Part shown: piece after piece, positions 17,477-30,709 of the stretch | Layout of the letters: each line of letters starts with the position of its first letter | How positions within the stretch are numbered: position 1 is the stretch's first letter | The notes under the pieces: generated by a model | The model's database searches: none | Told to the model about the DNA's origin: nothing | The model's input: only the letters and a program-made list of their open reading frames with translations | Program-made: the position numbers and the translations under genes | Origin: Burkholderiales bacterium | Lineage (GTDB): Bacteria > Pseudomonadota > Gammaproteobacteria > Burkholderiales > Burkholderiaceae_E | Length of the DNA stretch: 35,718 nt | NCBI GenBank assembly: GCA_026399835.1 | Contig: JAPLQE010000049.1 | Location: 1-35,718, forward strand | Direction of reading: 5' to 3'

Positions 17477-17806
17477 ATGAAGCTCTCCTCCATCCCCTTC
17501 GGCACCACCGACTGGTCGACGGTCGAGCGCACCGAGCACCGCGGCGAGCGCGGCGTCGCACACTGGCGCACCCGGCATTTCGGTGACATCCGCGTGCGGA
17601 TGGTCGAGTACTCGGCGGGCTACCTCGCCGACCACTGGTGCGAGAAGGGGCACATCCTGCTGTGCCTGTCGGGCCGGCTCGACACCGAGCTCGCCGACGG
17701 CCGGACCTTCGTGCTGACCCCGGGGACGAGCTACCAGGTGGCCGACGGCGCCGAGCCGCACCGCTCGTCGACCGACGCGGGCGCGACGCTCTTCATCGTC
17801 GACTGA
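17477..17806 (+). CDS. DHCW-motif cupin fold protein
   Basis: A small single-domain cupin of 109 residues. The conserved core is VEYSAGYLADHWCEKGHILLCL (residues 44-64) with His53, Cys55 and His59 as possible metal ligands. The second cupin strand set follows as LTPGTSYQVADGAEPHRSS, and the protein ends LFIVD. It matches the family that databases name DHCW-motif cupin fold proteins, whose function is not established. ATG at 17477 gives the usual length; an upstream in-frame extension to 17390 would lie across the gap after the MFS terminator and is not credible. It converges on the TerC gene. Confidence 0.85.
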   Translation: MKLSSIPFGTTDWSTVERTEHRGERGVAHWRTRHFGDIRVRMVEYSAGYLADHWCEKGHILLCLSGRLDTELADGRTFVLTPGTSYQVADGAEPHRSSTDAGATLFIVD

Positions 17807-17842
17807 GCGAGGCGTGCCGCGCCCGCGCGTGGCACGCCTCGC
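17807..17842. terminator. Bidirectional terminator hairpin between cupin and terC genes
   Basis: GCGAGGCGTGCC (17807-17818) pairs perfectly with GGCACGCCTCGC (17831-17842). The stem starts at the base after the cupin stop and ends six bases before the terC stop codon. It fills the 42-nt convergent gap, so it can terminate both transcripts. There is no U-tract. Confidence 0.6.
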
Positions 17843-17848
17843 GTCGCA

Positions 17849-18874
17849 TCAGCCCGCGTCGGCCTCGCCCCTCGGCTTCTTCGCGCCGAACGGATAAGCG
17901 CCGCCGCTCGGGCCCTTGCCCTTGGGCGGCACCTTCAGCGAGATCAGCATCGTCGCGGCGAGCGTGACCACGGTGAAGACCAGCGACCAGGCGACCGGGA
18001 TCTTGTAGAGGTCGATCAGCAGCATCTTGGTGCCGATGAACACCAGCACGATCGCCAGGCCGTACGACAGCAGGTGGAAGCGCTCGTGCATGCCGGCGAG
18101 CAGGAAGTACATCGCGCGCAGGCCGAGGATCGCGAAGACGTTCGAGGTCAGCACGATGAACGGGTCGGTGGTGATCGCGAAGATCGCCGGGATCGAGTCG
18201 ACCGCGAACACCAGGTCGACGATGCCGATCAGCACGATCACCACCAGCAGCGGCGTGGCCATCTTCACGCCGTTCACCACCGTGAAGAAGCGCTCGCCGT
18301 CGTAGCCCGGCGCGATCTTGAACTTGCGGTTGATCCACTTGAGCGCCGGATTGGCGCCCAGGTCGGGCTCCTGGCCGGCTGCCCACCACATCTTCACGCC
18401 GGTGAAGACCAGGAACGCGCCGAACACGTACAGCACCCAGTGGAACTGCGTGATCAGCCACGCGCCGATCAGGATCATGCCGGCGCGCATCACCAGCGCG
18501 CCGAGGATGCCGATCATCAGCACCCGCTTCTGGTAGGCCGCGGGCACGGCGAAGTAGGTGAACACCATCAGGAACACGAAGATGTTGTCGACCGCGAGCG
18601 CCTTCTCGACCAGGTAGCCGGTGACGAACTCGAGCGCCTTGGCGTCGGCCACCGCGGAGATGGCGGCATCGGTCGAGGTGCCGCCGAGGTACCACCACAG
18701 CCAGCCGACGAAGACGAAGGACACCGCGACCCAGAGGAGCGACCAGATGCCGGCCTCGCGCATCGTGACGGTGTGGGCGCCCTGCTTGTTGAGGGCGAAG
18801 AAGTCGATCGCGAGCGCGATGACGACGAAGATCGCGAACAGCGACCACAGCAGCGGTGTGCCGATGGAAATCAT
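17849..18874 (-). CDS. TerC family membrane protein (Alx/MeeF-like, probable manganese exporter)
   Basis: A 341-residue integral membrane protein with about eight or nine helices. The TerC signature acidic residues are in LVEKALAVDNIFVFLMVF (near residue 95) and GIVDLVFAVDSIPAIFAIT (near residue 205). A long soluble loop of about 35 residues (AAGQEPDLGANPALKWINRKF) separates the halves, as in Alx. TerC/Alx proteins have been linked to Mn(II) efflux and to metalation of exported enzymes. The gene is preceded by a yybP-ykoY riboswitch, which strongly supports manganese homeostasis. ATG at 18874 (MISIGTP) gives the normal N-terminus; the upstream open frame runs through the riboswitch and is not coding. 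Confidence 0.92.
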   Translation of the reverse strand: MISIGTPLLWSLFAIFVVIALAIDFFALNKQGAHTVTMREAGIWSLLWVAVSFVFVGWLWWYLGGTSTDAAISAVADAKALEFVTGYLVEKALAVDNIFVFLMVFTYFAVPAAYQKRVLMIGILGALVMRAGMILIGAWLITQFHWVLYVFGAFLVFTGVKMWWAAGQEPDLGANPALKWINRKFKIAPGYDGERFFTVVNGVKMATPLLVVIVLIGIVDLVFAVDSIPAIFAITTDPFIVLTSNVFAILGLRAMYFLLAGMHERFHLLSYGLAIVLVFIGTKMLLIDLYKIPVAWSLVFTVVTLAATMLISLKVPPKGKGPSGGAYPFGAKKPRGEADAG

Positions 18875-18879
18875 CAGGA

Positions 18880-19077
18880 AGGACCTTTTCGGCCGCCATG
18901 GCGGGCGGCATGCGTTGGACGAAGGTCCTCCGCTGGTCTTGCCGTCCGGCGCGCGCGAGGCGCGACGGAACGCGGGCACCGGATGTCCGATCGACCGCCA
19001 CGTCGACCGGCACCGTATTGACGATGCCGCGGCTGCGGGACCACGCGGGGTCCCTGCCGGCTACTCCCCGGGAGAGG
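18880..19077 (-). promoter_or_regulatory. yybP-ykoY manganese riboswitch upstream of terC
   Basis: On the minus strand the two diagnostic motifs are intact. GGAGTAG lies at 19067-19061 and GGCAAGACC ends in the AAGA at 18940-18937. GTCAATACGG near 19021-19012 matches the conserved internal segment. P1 can form from CCTCTCCCGG (19077-19068) and CCAGCGGAGG (18936-18927), directly abutting the motifs as in known members. After the aptamer, AGGACCTT (18929-18922) is perfectly complementary to AAGGTCCT (18887-18880), which lies just before the terC ATG. Its first bases also belong to the 3' strand of P1, so P1 and the ribosome-site helix compete. Mn(II) binding would favour P1 and free the start site. 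The logic is inferred; the motif identity is strong. Confidence 0.88.
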
Positions 19078-19115
19078 AAGCCGGATTGAAGCGCGAGCCG
19101 GGCCGCGGCGTCAAT

Positions 19116-19141
19116 GAAGCCCCGCGCCACGCGGGGGCTTC
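19116..19141 (-). terminator. Hairpin downstream of the DUF1294 gene
   Basis: GAAGCCCCGCG and CGCGGGGGCTTC pair around CCA with a single bulged G. It lies 111 nt past the DUF1294 stop and just upstream of the terC riboswitch, so it insulates terC from read-through. Its 3' side on the minus strand is ATTGACG, without a T-run. Confidence 0.5.
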
Positions 19142-19164
19142 GGCGGCAGCTGGCGGACGGACGG

Positions 19165-19216
19165 CACACGGGGCGCCTACACGGGGCGCCGACGCGGGGC
19201 GCCGACACGGCGCGTC
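19165..19216. repeat. 13-bp tandem repeat, about four units
   Basis: Units CACACGGGGCGCC, TACACGGGGCGCC, GACGCGGGGCGCC and the degenerate GACACGGCGCGTC follow head to tail in the 377-nt gap between the DUF1294 stop (19252) and terC (18874). The rest of the gap holds the riboswitch and a hairpin. The repeat lies in the 3' untranslated part of the DUF1294 transcript. It is a possible slippage or VNTR site. Confidence 0.65.
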
Positions 19217-19251
19217 CGGCACAGGCGTCGCGCGCGGCGCGGCGCGACTGC

Positions 19252-19560
19252 TCAGCGCACCCCGAGCGGCACGCCCGCCGCGAGCGCGGCGAGCAGCACG
19301 ACGTGCAGCCCGATCGTCAGCCGCAGCATCGTGCGGAAGAACGGCTTGCGGGTCTTGTGGCGCAGCACGCGCTGCGCGAGCAGCGCACCGGGCCAGCCGC
19401 CGACCAGCGCGAGCCAGTGCAGCGTGCGCTCGGAGACACGATGCGCACCGCGCACGGCGGCCCGCTTGTCGTGTGCATAGACCGCGAAGGTGATCGCGCT
19501 GGCCACGAGGTAGGCCAGCAGGATCCACGGCCAGGCGGCGCCGGGCTCGAGCTCGGTCAC
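19252..19560 (-). CDS. DUF1294 family small membrane protein
   Basis: A 102-residue protein with two or three hydrophobic helices. The DUF1294 pattern is present: YAHDKRAAVRGAHRVSERTLHWLALVGGWPGALLAQRVLRHKTRKPFF (residues 28-75), including the conserved D-K, RxSE, GGWPGA and RHKTxKxxF elements. Function is unknown; related proteins are often fused to cold-shock domains. It starts with GTG at 19560, 16 nt after the panE-like gene, so it probably shares that transcript. Confidence 0.85.
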   Translation of the reverse strand: MTELEPGAAWPWILLAYLVASAITFAVYAHDKRAAVRGAHRVSERTLHWLALVGGWPGALLAQRVLRHKTRKPFFRTMLRLTIGLHVVLLAALAAGVPLGVR

Positions 19561-19576
19561 CGCGATGCCGACGGCC

Positions 19577-20500
19577 TCACGCCGGACGGCCGTCGGCGTG
19601 CAGCGCGAGGATGTCGGCGATCGCGCGGTTGAGCGGCGTCGGCACGCCCGCGGCGCGACCGAGCTCGACCACCGCGCCCGCGAGCCAGCGCACCTCGAGC
19701 CGGTTGCCGCGCTCGAGGTCGTGGTGCATCGACGAGGTCATCGCCGGCGACACGTCGTCGGCGAGGGCCAGGCGCACGTCGGCATAGTCCGCGGGCAGGT
19801 CCACGCCCTGCGCGCGTCCGACCGCCACCACCTCGGCCATCACGTCGCGCAGGAAGGCGCGCGTCTGCGGATGCTCGCGGATCGGGCCGATCGTGCGGCG
19901 GATCGTGGTCGTGGTGCCCGACAGGCCGGCGAGGAACACGAACTTCTGCCAGATCTCGCGCAGGATGGAGGTCGACAGCTCGGCCTTGATGCCGCCCGCG
20001 AGGCAGGCCGCGAGGAAGGCCTGGGCGCGCGGCGAGCGCGAGCCGTCGAGCTCGCCGAACACCAGCCGCTGCATCGGGCCGGTCTGGCGGATGACGCCCG
20101 GCCGGTCGATGGTCGCCGCGATGTAGCCCACGCCGCCCATCACCCGCGCATCGCCGAACGCGGCGCGCAGCGGCGGGTCCTTGAGCACGCCGTTCTGGAA
20201 GGAGACGACCGCGCTGGCCGGCCCCATCAGCGGCCGGATCTGCCGGATCGCGGACTCGGTGTCCCAGAGCTTGACGCAGAGCATCACCAGATCGACCGGG
20301 CCGATCGCGGCCGCATCGTCACTGGCCTGCACGCGCGGCAGGTGTTTCGGCTCGGGGCCCTCGATGCGCAGGCCGTCGGCGCGCAGCGCCGCGAGATGCG
20401 CGCCGCGCGCGACGAAATGCACGTCGGCCTGTCCACCGAGAGCCAGCCGGGCGCCGAAGTAGCCGCCCAGCCCGCCGGTACCCATCACCGCGATCCGCAT
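19577..20500 (-). CDS. panE: 2-dehydropantoate 2-reductase (PanE/ApbA family)
   Basis: A 307-residue soluble NADPH-dependent oxidoreductase. Residues 1-14 ([16 protein letters not shown]) form the dinucleotide-binding start. [15 protein letters not shown] holds the conserved Lys near residue 97. The C-terminal domain has [20 protein letters not shown], the usual substrate-site SSM..D...G..tE pattern. Members reduce ketopantoate to pantoate for coenzyme A synthesis, but several paralogues act on other ketoacids, so the name is by family. ATG at 20500; 49 nt after the gltD stop on the same strand. Confidence 0.85.
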   Translation of the reverse strand: MRIAVMGTGGLGGYFGARLALGGQADVHFVARGAHLAALRADGLRIEGPEPKHLPRVQASDDAAAIGPVDLVMLCVKLWDTESAIRQIRPLMGPASAVVSFQNGVLKDPPLRAAFGDARVMGGVGYIAATIDRPGVIRQTGPMQRLVFGELDGSRSPRAQAFLAACLAGGIKAELSTSILREIWQKFVFLAGLSGTTTTIRRTIGPIREHPQTRAFLRDVMAEVVAVGRAQGVDLPADYADVRLALADDVSPAMTSSMHHDLERGNRLEVRWLAGAVVELGRAAGVPTPLNRAIADILALHADGRPA

Positions 20501-20531
20501 GTCGCCTCGTCCAGAAGGCGCCTCACGCCCT

Positions 20532-20549
20532 AGAAGCCGTGAAGGCTTC

Positions 20550-20550
<1 letters not shown>
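20532..20550 (-). terminator. Short hairpin after gltD
   Basis: AGAAGCC and GGCTTCT pair around GTGAA, overlapping the last base of the gltD stop codon. The 7-bp stem is followed by AGGGCG on the minus strand, so it is a weak terminator candidate. Read-through into the panE-like gene is possible. Confidence 0.35.
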
Positions 20551-22037
<1,487 letters not shown>

Positions 22038-22070
22038 CGTCGTTCTCTTTCTTCGGTTCGTGACGGGCCG

Positions 22071-26801
<4,731 letters not shown>

Positions 26802-26827
26802 CGCACTTCTCCTACTGTGATCGAGTC

Positions 26828-26856
26828 AGGATAGTGCGGCGCAGCATCCATCTCAA
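26828..26856 (-). promoter_or_regulatory. Sigma-70-type promoter of gltBD
   Basis: On the minus strand TTGAGA (26856-26851) and TATCCT (26833-26828) are separated by exactly 17 nt. Transcription would start near 26821, about 20 nt before the gltB ATG, leaving room for the GTAGGAGAAG ribosome site. An AT-rich patch lies upstream. Confidence 0.6.
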
Positions 26857-27063
26857 GCAGAACAATCGGGGTCGGATCACCATTTAACAGGCGTATCTGT
26901 GCCAGCCTTGTTAATTAGGGCCGGATCAACCGCGATCCTGCACCGCGCTGGTTCGGGCCGCCCGGTCGACGGGCGCGCCGAGGCCCGGGATGCTTCCGGG
27001 ACGGGCATCCGGAGCAATCGCTCACTGCTGGAGCCCTGGCCGGATCCGCATTCGTCGGACCAC

Positions 27064-27086
27064 GCGTTGCGTCACCGACGCAGCGC
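27064..27086 (-). repeat. Inverted repeat downstream of the transposase-like gene
   Basis: GCGTTGCGTC-ACC-GACGCAGCGC is a 10-bp stem with one G-T pair, 33 nt beyond the stop of the REP-transposase relative. It may be a terminator, or a REP-like palindrome of the kind mobilised by this protein family. Only one copy was noticed in the window. Confidence 0.35.
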
Positions 27087-27118
27087 GACACCTCTCTTGC
27101 GTCAGCTGCCCGGAATCA

Positions 27119-27832
27119 TCACCGGGCGGATCCGTCGTCCGCCGCGGACGCGCGACGTGGACGGCCGACTGGCCGCGACAGCAGCCGCAGGCCGAGGGAC
27201 ATCTCGAGCCTGCGTTGGAAGTCAGCGCTCGCTGTCGGCTTTCCGCCCAGCAGGCAGGCGAGCAGCCAATCGTTCTCCGACTGGGATACCGATTCGTCGA
27301 ACAGCCGCCGGTAGGCCGACTCCCGCTCGAAGGGCGTGTTGCCCAGCGCCCAGACCGTCGGATGCGGCCGCACCCGCGGATCGGCCGCCAGCCCGACGTG
27401 ATGCCGGTGGCTGGACCACGGCCAGTCGGCGGCCGCGCCGACGTGCCCGGCACGGACCGGCCCGGACTCCAGGTGACGCTGGCATGCCAGCAGCCAGCGC
27501 TCCGCTTCGACCAGCGAGGACCGGAACCGGCCCTCCCAGAGCGTGCCGCTGCGGCCGTGGCGGCGGTTGAACCAGCGTACGTAGCGCCGGCCGACGTCCT
27601 GGATCGCGAGCGACAGCGCGTCCTCGCGCTCGGGGGTGACCAGCAGCTGCACCTGCGACGCCATCAGCAGGTAGGCATGGATCAACAGGCCGTGGGCGAC
27701 GCCGGCCTCGTGCAGCCAGGCGAGGTACTGCCGGTAGTCGGCGTCGTCGACGAACACCGGCTGGCGGTTGTGGCCGCGCAGCAGGACGTGGTGCGGCAGC
27801 GCGGTCACCGCCTGGCGCGGACGACGGGCCAT
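27119..27832 (-). CDS. REP-associated tyrosine transposase-like protein with altered HUH motif
   Basis: A 237-residue member of the IS200-like REP-associated transposase (RAYT) family. Family features are PHHVLLRGHNRQPVF (residues 13-27), GRRYVRWFNRRHGRSGTLWEGRF (81-103, with the presumed nucleophile Tyr84), PVRAGHV, and WPWSSHRHHVG. The metal-binding HxH expected in the LMxNHVHLL context reads LMASQVQLL, so both histidines are glutamine (Gln60, Gln62; codons CAG). Also ESGPVRAG stands where ELNPVRAG is usual. The frame is intact. The ATG is 8 nt after dgt and 317 nt before gltB, so it is embedded in a housekeeping operon. It probably binds DNA but cannot cut it, and is more likely domesticated than mobile. 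No flanking duplications were seen. Confidence 0.85.
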   Translation of the reverse strand: MARRPRQAVTALPHHVLLRGHNRQPVFVDDADYRQYLAWLHEAGVAHGLLIHAYLLMASQVQLLVTPEREDALSLAIQDVGRRYVRWFNRRHGRSGTLWEGRFRSSLVEAERWLLACQRHLESGPVRAGHVGAAADWPWSSHRHHVGLAADPRVRPHPTVWALGNTPFERESAYRRLFDESVSQSENDWLLACLLGGKPTASADFQRRLEMSLGLRLLSRPVGRPRRASAADDGSAR

Positions 27833-27840
27833 CGCCCGGC

Positions 27841-28962
27841 TCAGACCTCGCCGACCGAGAACAGCCGGCGGTGTTCCTTGATCGCGTAGCGATCGGTCAT
27901 GCCGGCGATATAGTCGGCGATCGCCCGATGCGGGTCGCGCTCGGCCTTGCGCCGGTACTCGTCGGGCAGCAGCCGCGGGTCGGCGGCGAAGGCCTCGAAG
28001 AGGGCGGTCACGATCCGGGCCGCCTTCGAGGTCATCCGCAGCACCTGGTAGTGCCGGTAGAGGTTGTCGAAGAGGAAGCGCTTGAGCTGGGCCGCGCGCG
28101 CGCCCACCTCGTCGGAGAACGCGATCAGCGGCGGGGCGGTGCGCACCTCGTCGACCGAGGCGGGCGCCGCCTCGTCGATCAGCGCCTCGCTGCGCCGGCT
28201 GAGATCGAGCACCAGCTCGTTGATCATCCGCCGTACCGTCTCGTAGACCTGTCGGCGCTCGCCCGCCGCCGGCCAGGCCGCGAGCACGTCCCGGTGGTGG
28301 CGCGCGAACAGCTCGACCTCGCGCAGCTGCTCGACCGTCACCAGGCCGGAGCGGATCCCGTCGTCCACGTCATGGTTCACGTAGGCGATCTCGTCGGCGA
28401 GGTTGGCAAGCTGCGCCTCGAGCGTCGGCCGGGTGCGCTCGAGGAAGCGCCGCCCGATCTCGCCCAGCTTCGCGGCGTTGGCCGCCGAGCAGTGCTTGAG
28501 CACGCCCTCGCGGGTCTCGAAGCACAGGTTCAGCCCGTCGTGCGCGCCGTAGCGCTCCTCGAGCGCGTCGACCACGCGCAGCGACTGCAGGTTGTGCTCG
28601 AAGCCGCCGTGCGGCTGCATGCAGCGGTTCAGTGCATCCTGCCCGGCATGGCCGAAGGGCGTGTGGCCGAGATCGTGCGCCAGCGAGATCGCCTCGGTCA
28701 GGTCCTCGTGCAGCCGCAGGCGGCGCGCGATCGTCCGGGCGATCTGCGCGACCTCGATGGAATGCGTGAGCCGCGTGCGGAACAGGTCGCCCTCGTGGTT
28801 CACGAAGACCTGCGTCTTGTACTCGAGCCGGCGGAACGCGCCGCTGTGCACGATGCGGTCGCGGTCGCGCTGGAACTCGTTGCGGCCTTCGGGCGCGGTC
28901 TCGGGATGGAGCCGGCCCCGGGTCCGGCGGGGGTCGGCCGCGTAGGGCGCGAGCGGCTCCAT
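27841..28962 (-). CDS. dgt: Deoxyguanosinetriphosphate triphosphohydrolase-like protein
   Basis: A 373-residue HD-domain enzyme that splits dNTPs into deoxynucleosides and triphosphate. The HD metal ligands are His67 (RLTHSIEV), His96-Asp97 ([13 protein letters not shown]) and the later Asp in [20 protein letters not shown] is a family signature. This is the short Dgt class (about 370 residues) common outside enterobacteria. ATG at 28962 is 11 nt after aroB, so it is part of the aroK-aroB-dgt unit. Confidence 0.94.
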   Translation of the reverse strand: MEPLAPYAADPRRTRGRLHPETAPEGRNEFQRDRDRIVHSGAFRRLEYKTQVFVNHEGDLFRTRLTHSIEVAQIARTIARRLRLHEDLTEAISLAHDLGHTPFGHAGQDALNRCMQPHGGFEHNLQSLRVVDALEERYGAHDGLNLCFETREGVLKHCSAANAAKLGEIGRRFLERTRPTLEAQLANLADEIAYVNHDVDDGIRSGLVTVEQLREVELFARHHRDVLAAWPAAGERRQVYETVRRMINELVLDLSRRSEALIDEAAPASVDEVRTAPPLIAFSDEVGARAAQLKRFLFDNLYRHYQVLRMTSKAARIVTALFEAFAADPRLLPDEYRRKAERDPHRAIADYIAGMTDRYAIKEHRRLFSVGEV

Positions 28963-28973
28963 CGCCCGCCCGC

Positions 28974-30053
28974 TCAGCCGCTGCAGGCCGCGAGCGTCTC
29001 GGCCAGCGGCGCGTCGTCGACCCGCTGCACGCGCGCCGCGCCCAGTCCGTCGAGCAGCACGAAGCGCGGCGTGCCCTGGCGCGCCTTCTTGTCGACCGAC
29101 ATCAGTTCGACGTAGCGCGACGCGGGCCAGCCCGGGCCGCGCACCGGCAGGCCCGCCGCGGCCACCGCCTCGCGCAGCCGCGCGGCGATCGCGGCATCGA
29201 CCAGGCCGAGCCGGCGCGACAGGTCGGCGGCCATCACCATGCCGGCGCCCACCGCCTCGCCGTGCAGCCACTCGCCGTAGCCCAGGCCGGCCTCGATCGC
29301 ATGACCGAAGGTATGGCCGAAGTTCAGGATCGCGCGCACGCCGCCCTCGCGCTCGTCGCGCTCGACCACCGAGGCCTTGATCTCGCAGGACCGCGCCACC
29401 GCCGCGGCGAGCGCGGCCGGGTCCTTGGCCCGCAGCGCGGGCAGCGCCGCCGCGACCGCATCGAAGTAGCCGGCGTCGGCGATCGCGCCGTGCTTGATGA
29501 CCTCCGCCAGCCCCGCCGACAGCTCGCGGTCGGGCAGCGTGGCGAGCGTGTCGACGTCGATCAGGACCAGCCGGGGCTGATGGAACGCGCCGATCATGTT
29601 CTTGCCGAGCGGATGGTTGATGCCGGTCTTGCCGCCGACCGAGGAGTCCACCTGCGCCAGCAGCGTGGTGGGCACCTGCACGAACTCGATGCCGCGCTGA
29701 TAGACCGCGGCCGCGAAGCCGGCCATGTCGCCGACCACGCCGCCGCCGACGGCCACCAGCAGCGCGTCGCGATCGAAGCGCGCCTCGAGCAGCGCGTCGA
29801 AGATCCGGTTCAGCGTCTCCCAGGTCTTGTTCGACTCGCCGGCGGGCAGCACCACCTCGTGGAGCGCGGCGGCATGCGGGCGCAGCGTGTCGGCGACGGT
29901 GCGCGCGTGCAGCGCGGCGACGTTCGAGTCGGTGACGATCGCCACCATGCGCCCGGCGGCGAGCCGGGCGAGCGCCTCGTTGCCGGCGAGCAGACCGCTG
30001 CCGACCTGGATCGGGTAAGAGCGCTCACCCAGGGAGACCGGAACTTCACGCAT
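28974..30053 (-). CDS. aroB: 3-dehydroquinate synthase
   Basis: A 359-residue cytosolic enzyme that converts DAHP to 3-dehydroquinate, the second step of the shikimate pathway. NAD-binding [19 protein letters not shown], substrate and metal residues in [19 protein letters not shown], and zinc ligands in [12 protein letters not shown] and [12 protein letters not shown] are all present. The open frame extends upstream into aroK, but the ATG at 30053 gives the normal [15 protein letters not shown] start. It overlaps the end of aroK by 8 nt, so translation is coupled. Confidence 0.97.
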   Translation of the reverse strand: MREVPVSLGERSYPIQVGSGLLAGNEALARLAAGRMVAIVTDSNVAALHARTVADTLRPHAAALHEVVLPAGESNKTWETLNRIFDALLEARFDRDALLVAVGGGVVGDMAGFAAAVYQRGIEFVQVPTTLLAQVDSSVGGKTGINHPLGKNMIGAFHQPRLVLIDVDTLATLPDRELSAGLAEVIKHGAIADAGYFDAVAAALPALRAKDPAALAAAVARSCEIKASVVERDEREGGVRAILNFGHTFGHAIEAGLGYGEWLHGEAVGAGMVMAADLSRRLGLVDAAIAARLREAVAAAGLPVRGPGWPASRYVELMSVDKKARQGTPRFVLLDGLGAARVQRVDDAPLAETLAACSG

Positions 30054-30675
30054 CGCGGGCGGGCTCAGGAGGAGGGGATGTGAGCGGGGGCGCCGCAGGC
30101 GCGGGCTGGCCGAGTCGGGCGAGGATAGCATCGACCACCTGCTCGATCGGCTGGCGCCCGGTGTCGACGGTCAGGTGCGCGACCTCGCGGTACAGCGGGT
30201 CGCGCTGCCCGACCAGGGCCTCGATCCGGGCCCGCGGATCGGCCGTCTTGAGCAGCGGCCGCACCGTGTCGCGTCGCAGCCGGTGCCACAGGTCGCCGAC
30301 CGAGGCGCGCAGGTAGACCACCCGGCCACGCTGGTGCAGCACCGCGCGGTTGCCCGCGTCGAGGACGGCCCCGCCGCCGGTGGCGAACACCACCTGCGAA
30401 CGCTGCGTGAGTTCCTCGATGAGGGCCGCCTCGCGTCGCCGGAAGCCCGGTTCGCCCTCGAGCTCGAAGATCGTCTGGACTGGCACACCCAGGCGCGCCT
30501 CGAGCTCGCGGTCGGCGTCGACGAACGCCCAGCCCAGCCGGCGCGCCAGGCGCTTGCCGACGGTGGTCTTGCCGGCCCCCATCATGCCGACGAGAAAAAG
30601 GGCCCGGTGGTCGGCCGGGCCCTCGTTCACGGAAGTGTGCTGATCCAATCGTTCTGTCGCGCGCGGTGGCTCCAC
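30046..30675 (-). CDS. aroK: Shikimate kinase
   Basis: A 209-residue kinase that phosphorylates shikimate. The P-loop is GMMGAGKT (residues 30-37), the substrate Asp/Arg lie in [18 protein letters not shown] is the second shikimate motif, and [28 protein letters not shown] is the lid. The start is uncertain. GTG at 30675 gives a 24-residue leader before the first strand (ALFLVG), and GTG at 30630 would give 9 residues; neither has a good Shine-Dalgarno. An intrinsic-terminator-like hairpin lies over codons 18-27. The C-terminal extension is proline-rich. First gene of aroK-aroB-dgt. Confidence 0.93.
   Translation of the reverse strand: MEPPRATERLDQHTSVNEGPADHRALFLVGMMGAGKTTVGKRLARRLGWAFVDADRELEARLGVPVQTIFELEGEPGFRRREAALIEELTQRSQVVFATGGGAVLDAGNRAVLHQRGRVVYLRASVGDLWHRLRRDTVRPLLKTADPRARIEALVGQRDPLYREVAHLTVDTGRQPIEQVVDAILARLGQPAPAAPPLTSPPPEPARDA
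30595..30622 (-). terminator. Terminator/attenuator structure inside the 5' end of aroK
   Basis: On the minus strand GGGCCCGG (30622-30615), a 7-nt loop CCGACCA, CCGGGCCC (30607-30600) and TTTTT (30599-30595) form a complete intrinsic terminator: an all-GC 8-bp stem extendable by an A-T pair, directly followed by a U-tract. It lies in the coding sequence for GPADHRALF. Ribosomes reading the leader would prevent it folding, so it could terminate untranslated pil-operon read-through or act as an attenuator. Confidence 0.55.
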
Positions 30676-30709
30676 CGCCGGACTTTACCGCAGTTGGCCG
30701 GCCCGACGC

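Larger units (their letters stand above)
26802..27118. other. 317-nt gap upstream of gltB
   Basis: No credible gene. It holds the gltB promoter (26828-26856), an AT-rich patch around 26880-26925 (TTTAACAG, TTGTTAATTAGG) unusual for this genome, and a hairpin at 27064-27086 behind the transposase-like gene. The low-GC patch could be an UP element or a regulator site for gltBD. Nothing else was recognised. Confidence 0.5.

Noticed and set aside
18875..18979. N-terminal extension of the TerC frame
   Set aside because: The region is part of the riboswitch; the translation before MISIGTP is Arg/Pro-rich and unlike TerC N-termini.
26899..27570. Plus-strand open frame of 223 codons in the gltB upstream region
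   Set aside because: Arg/Pro/Ala-rich with no motif, and its second half is antisense to the transposase-like gene.
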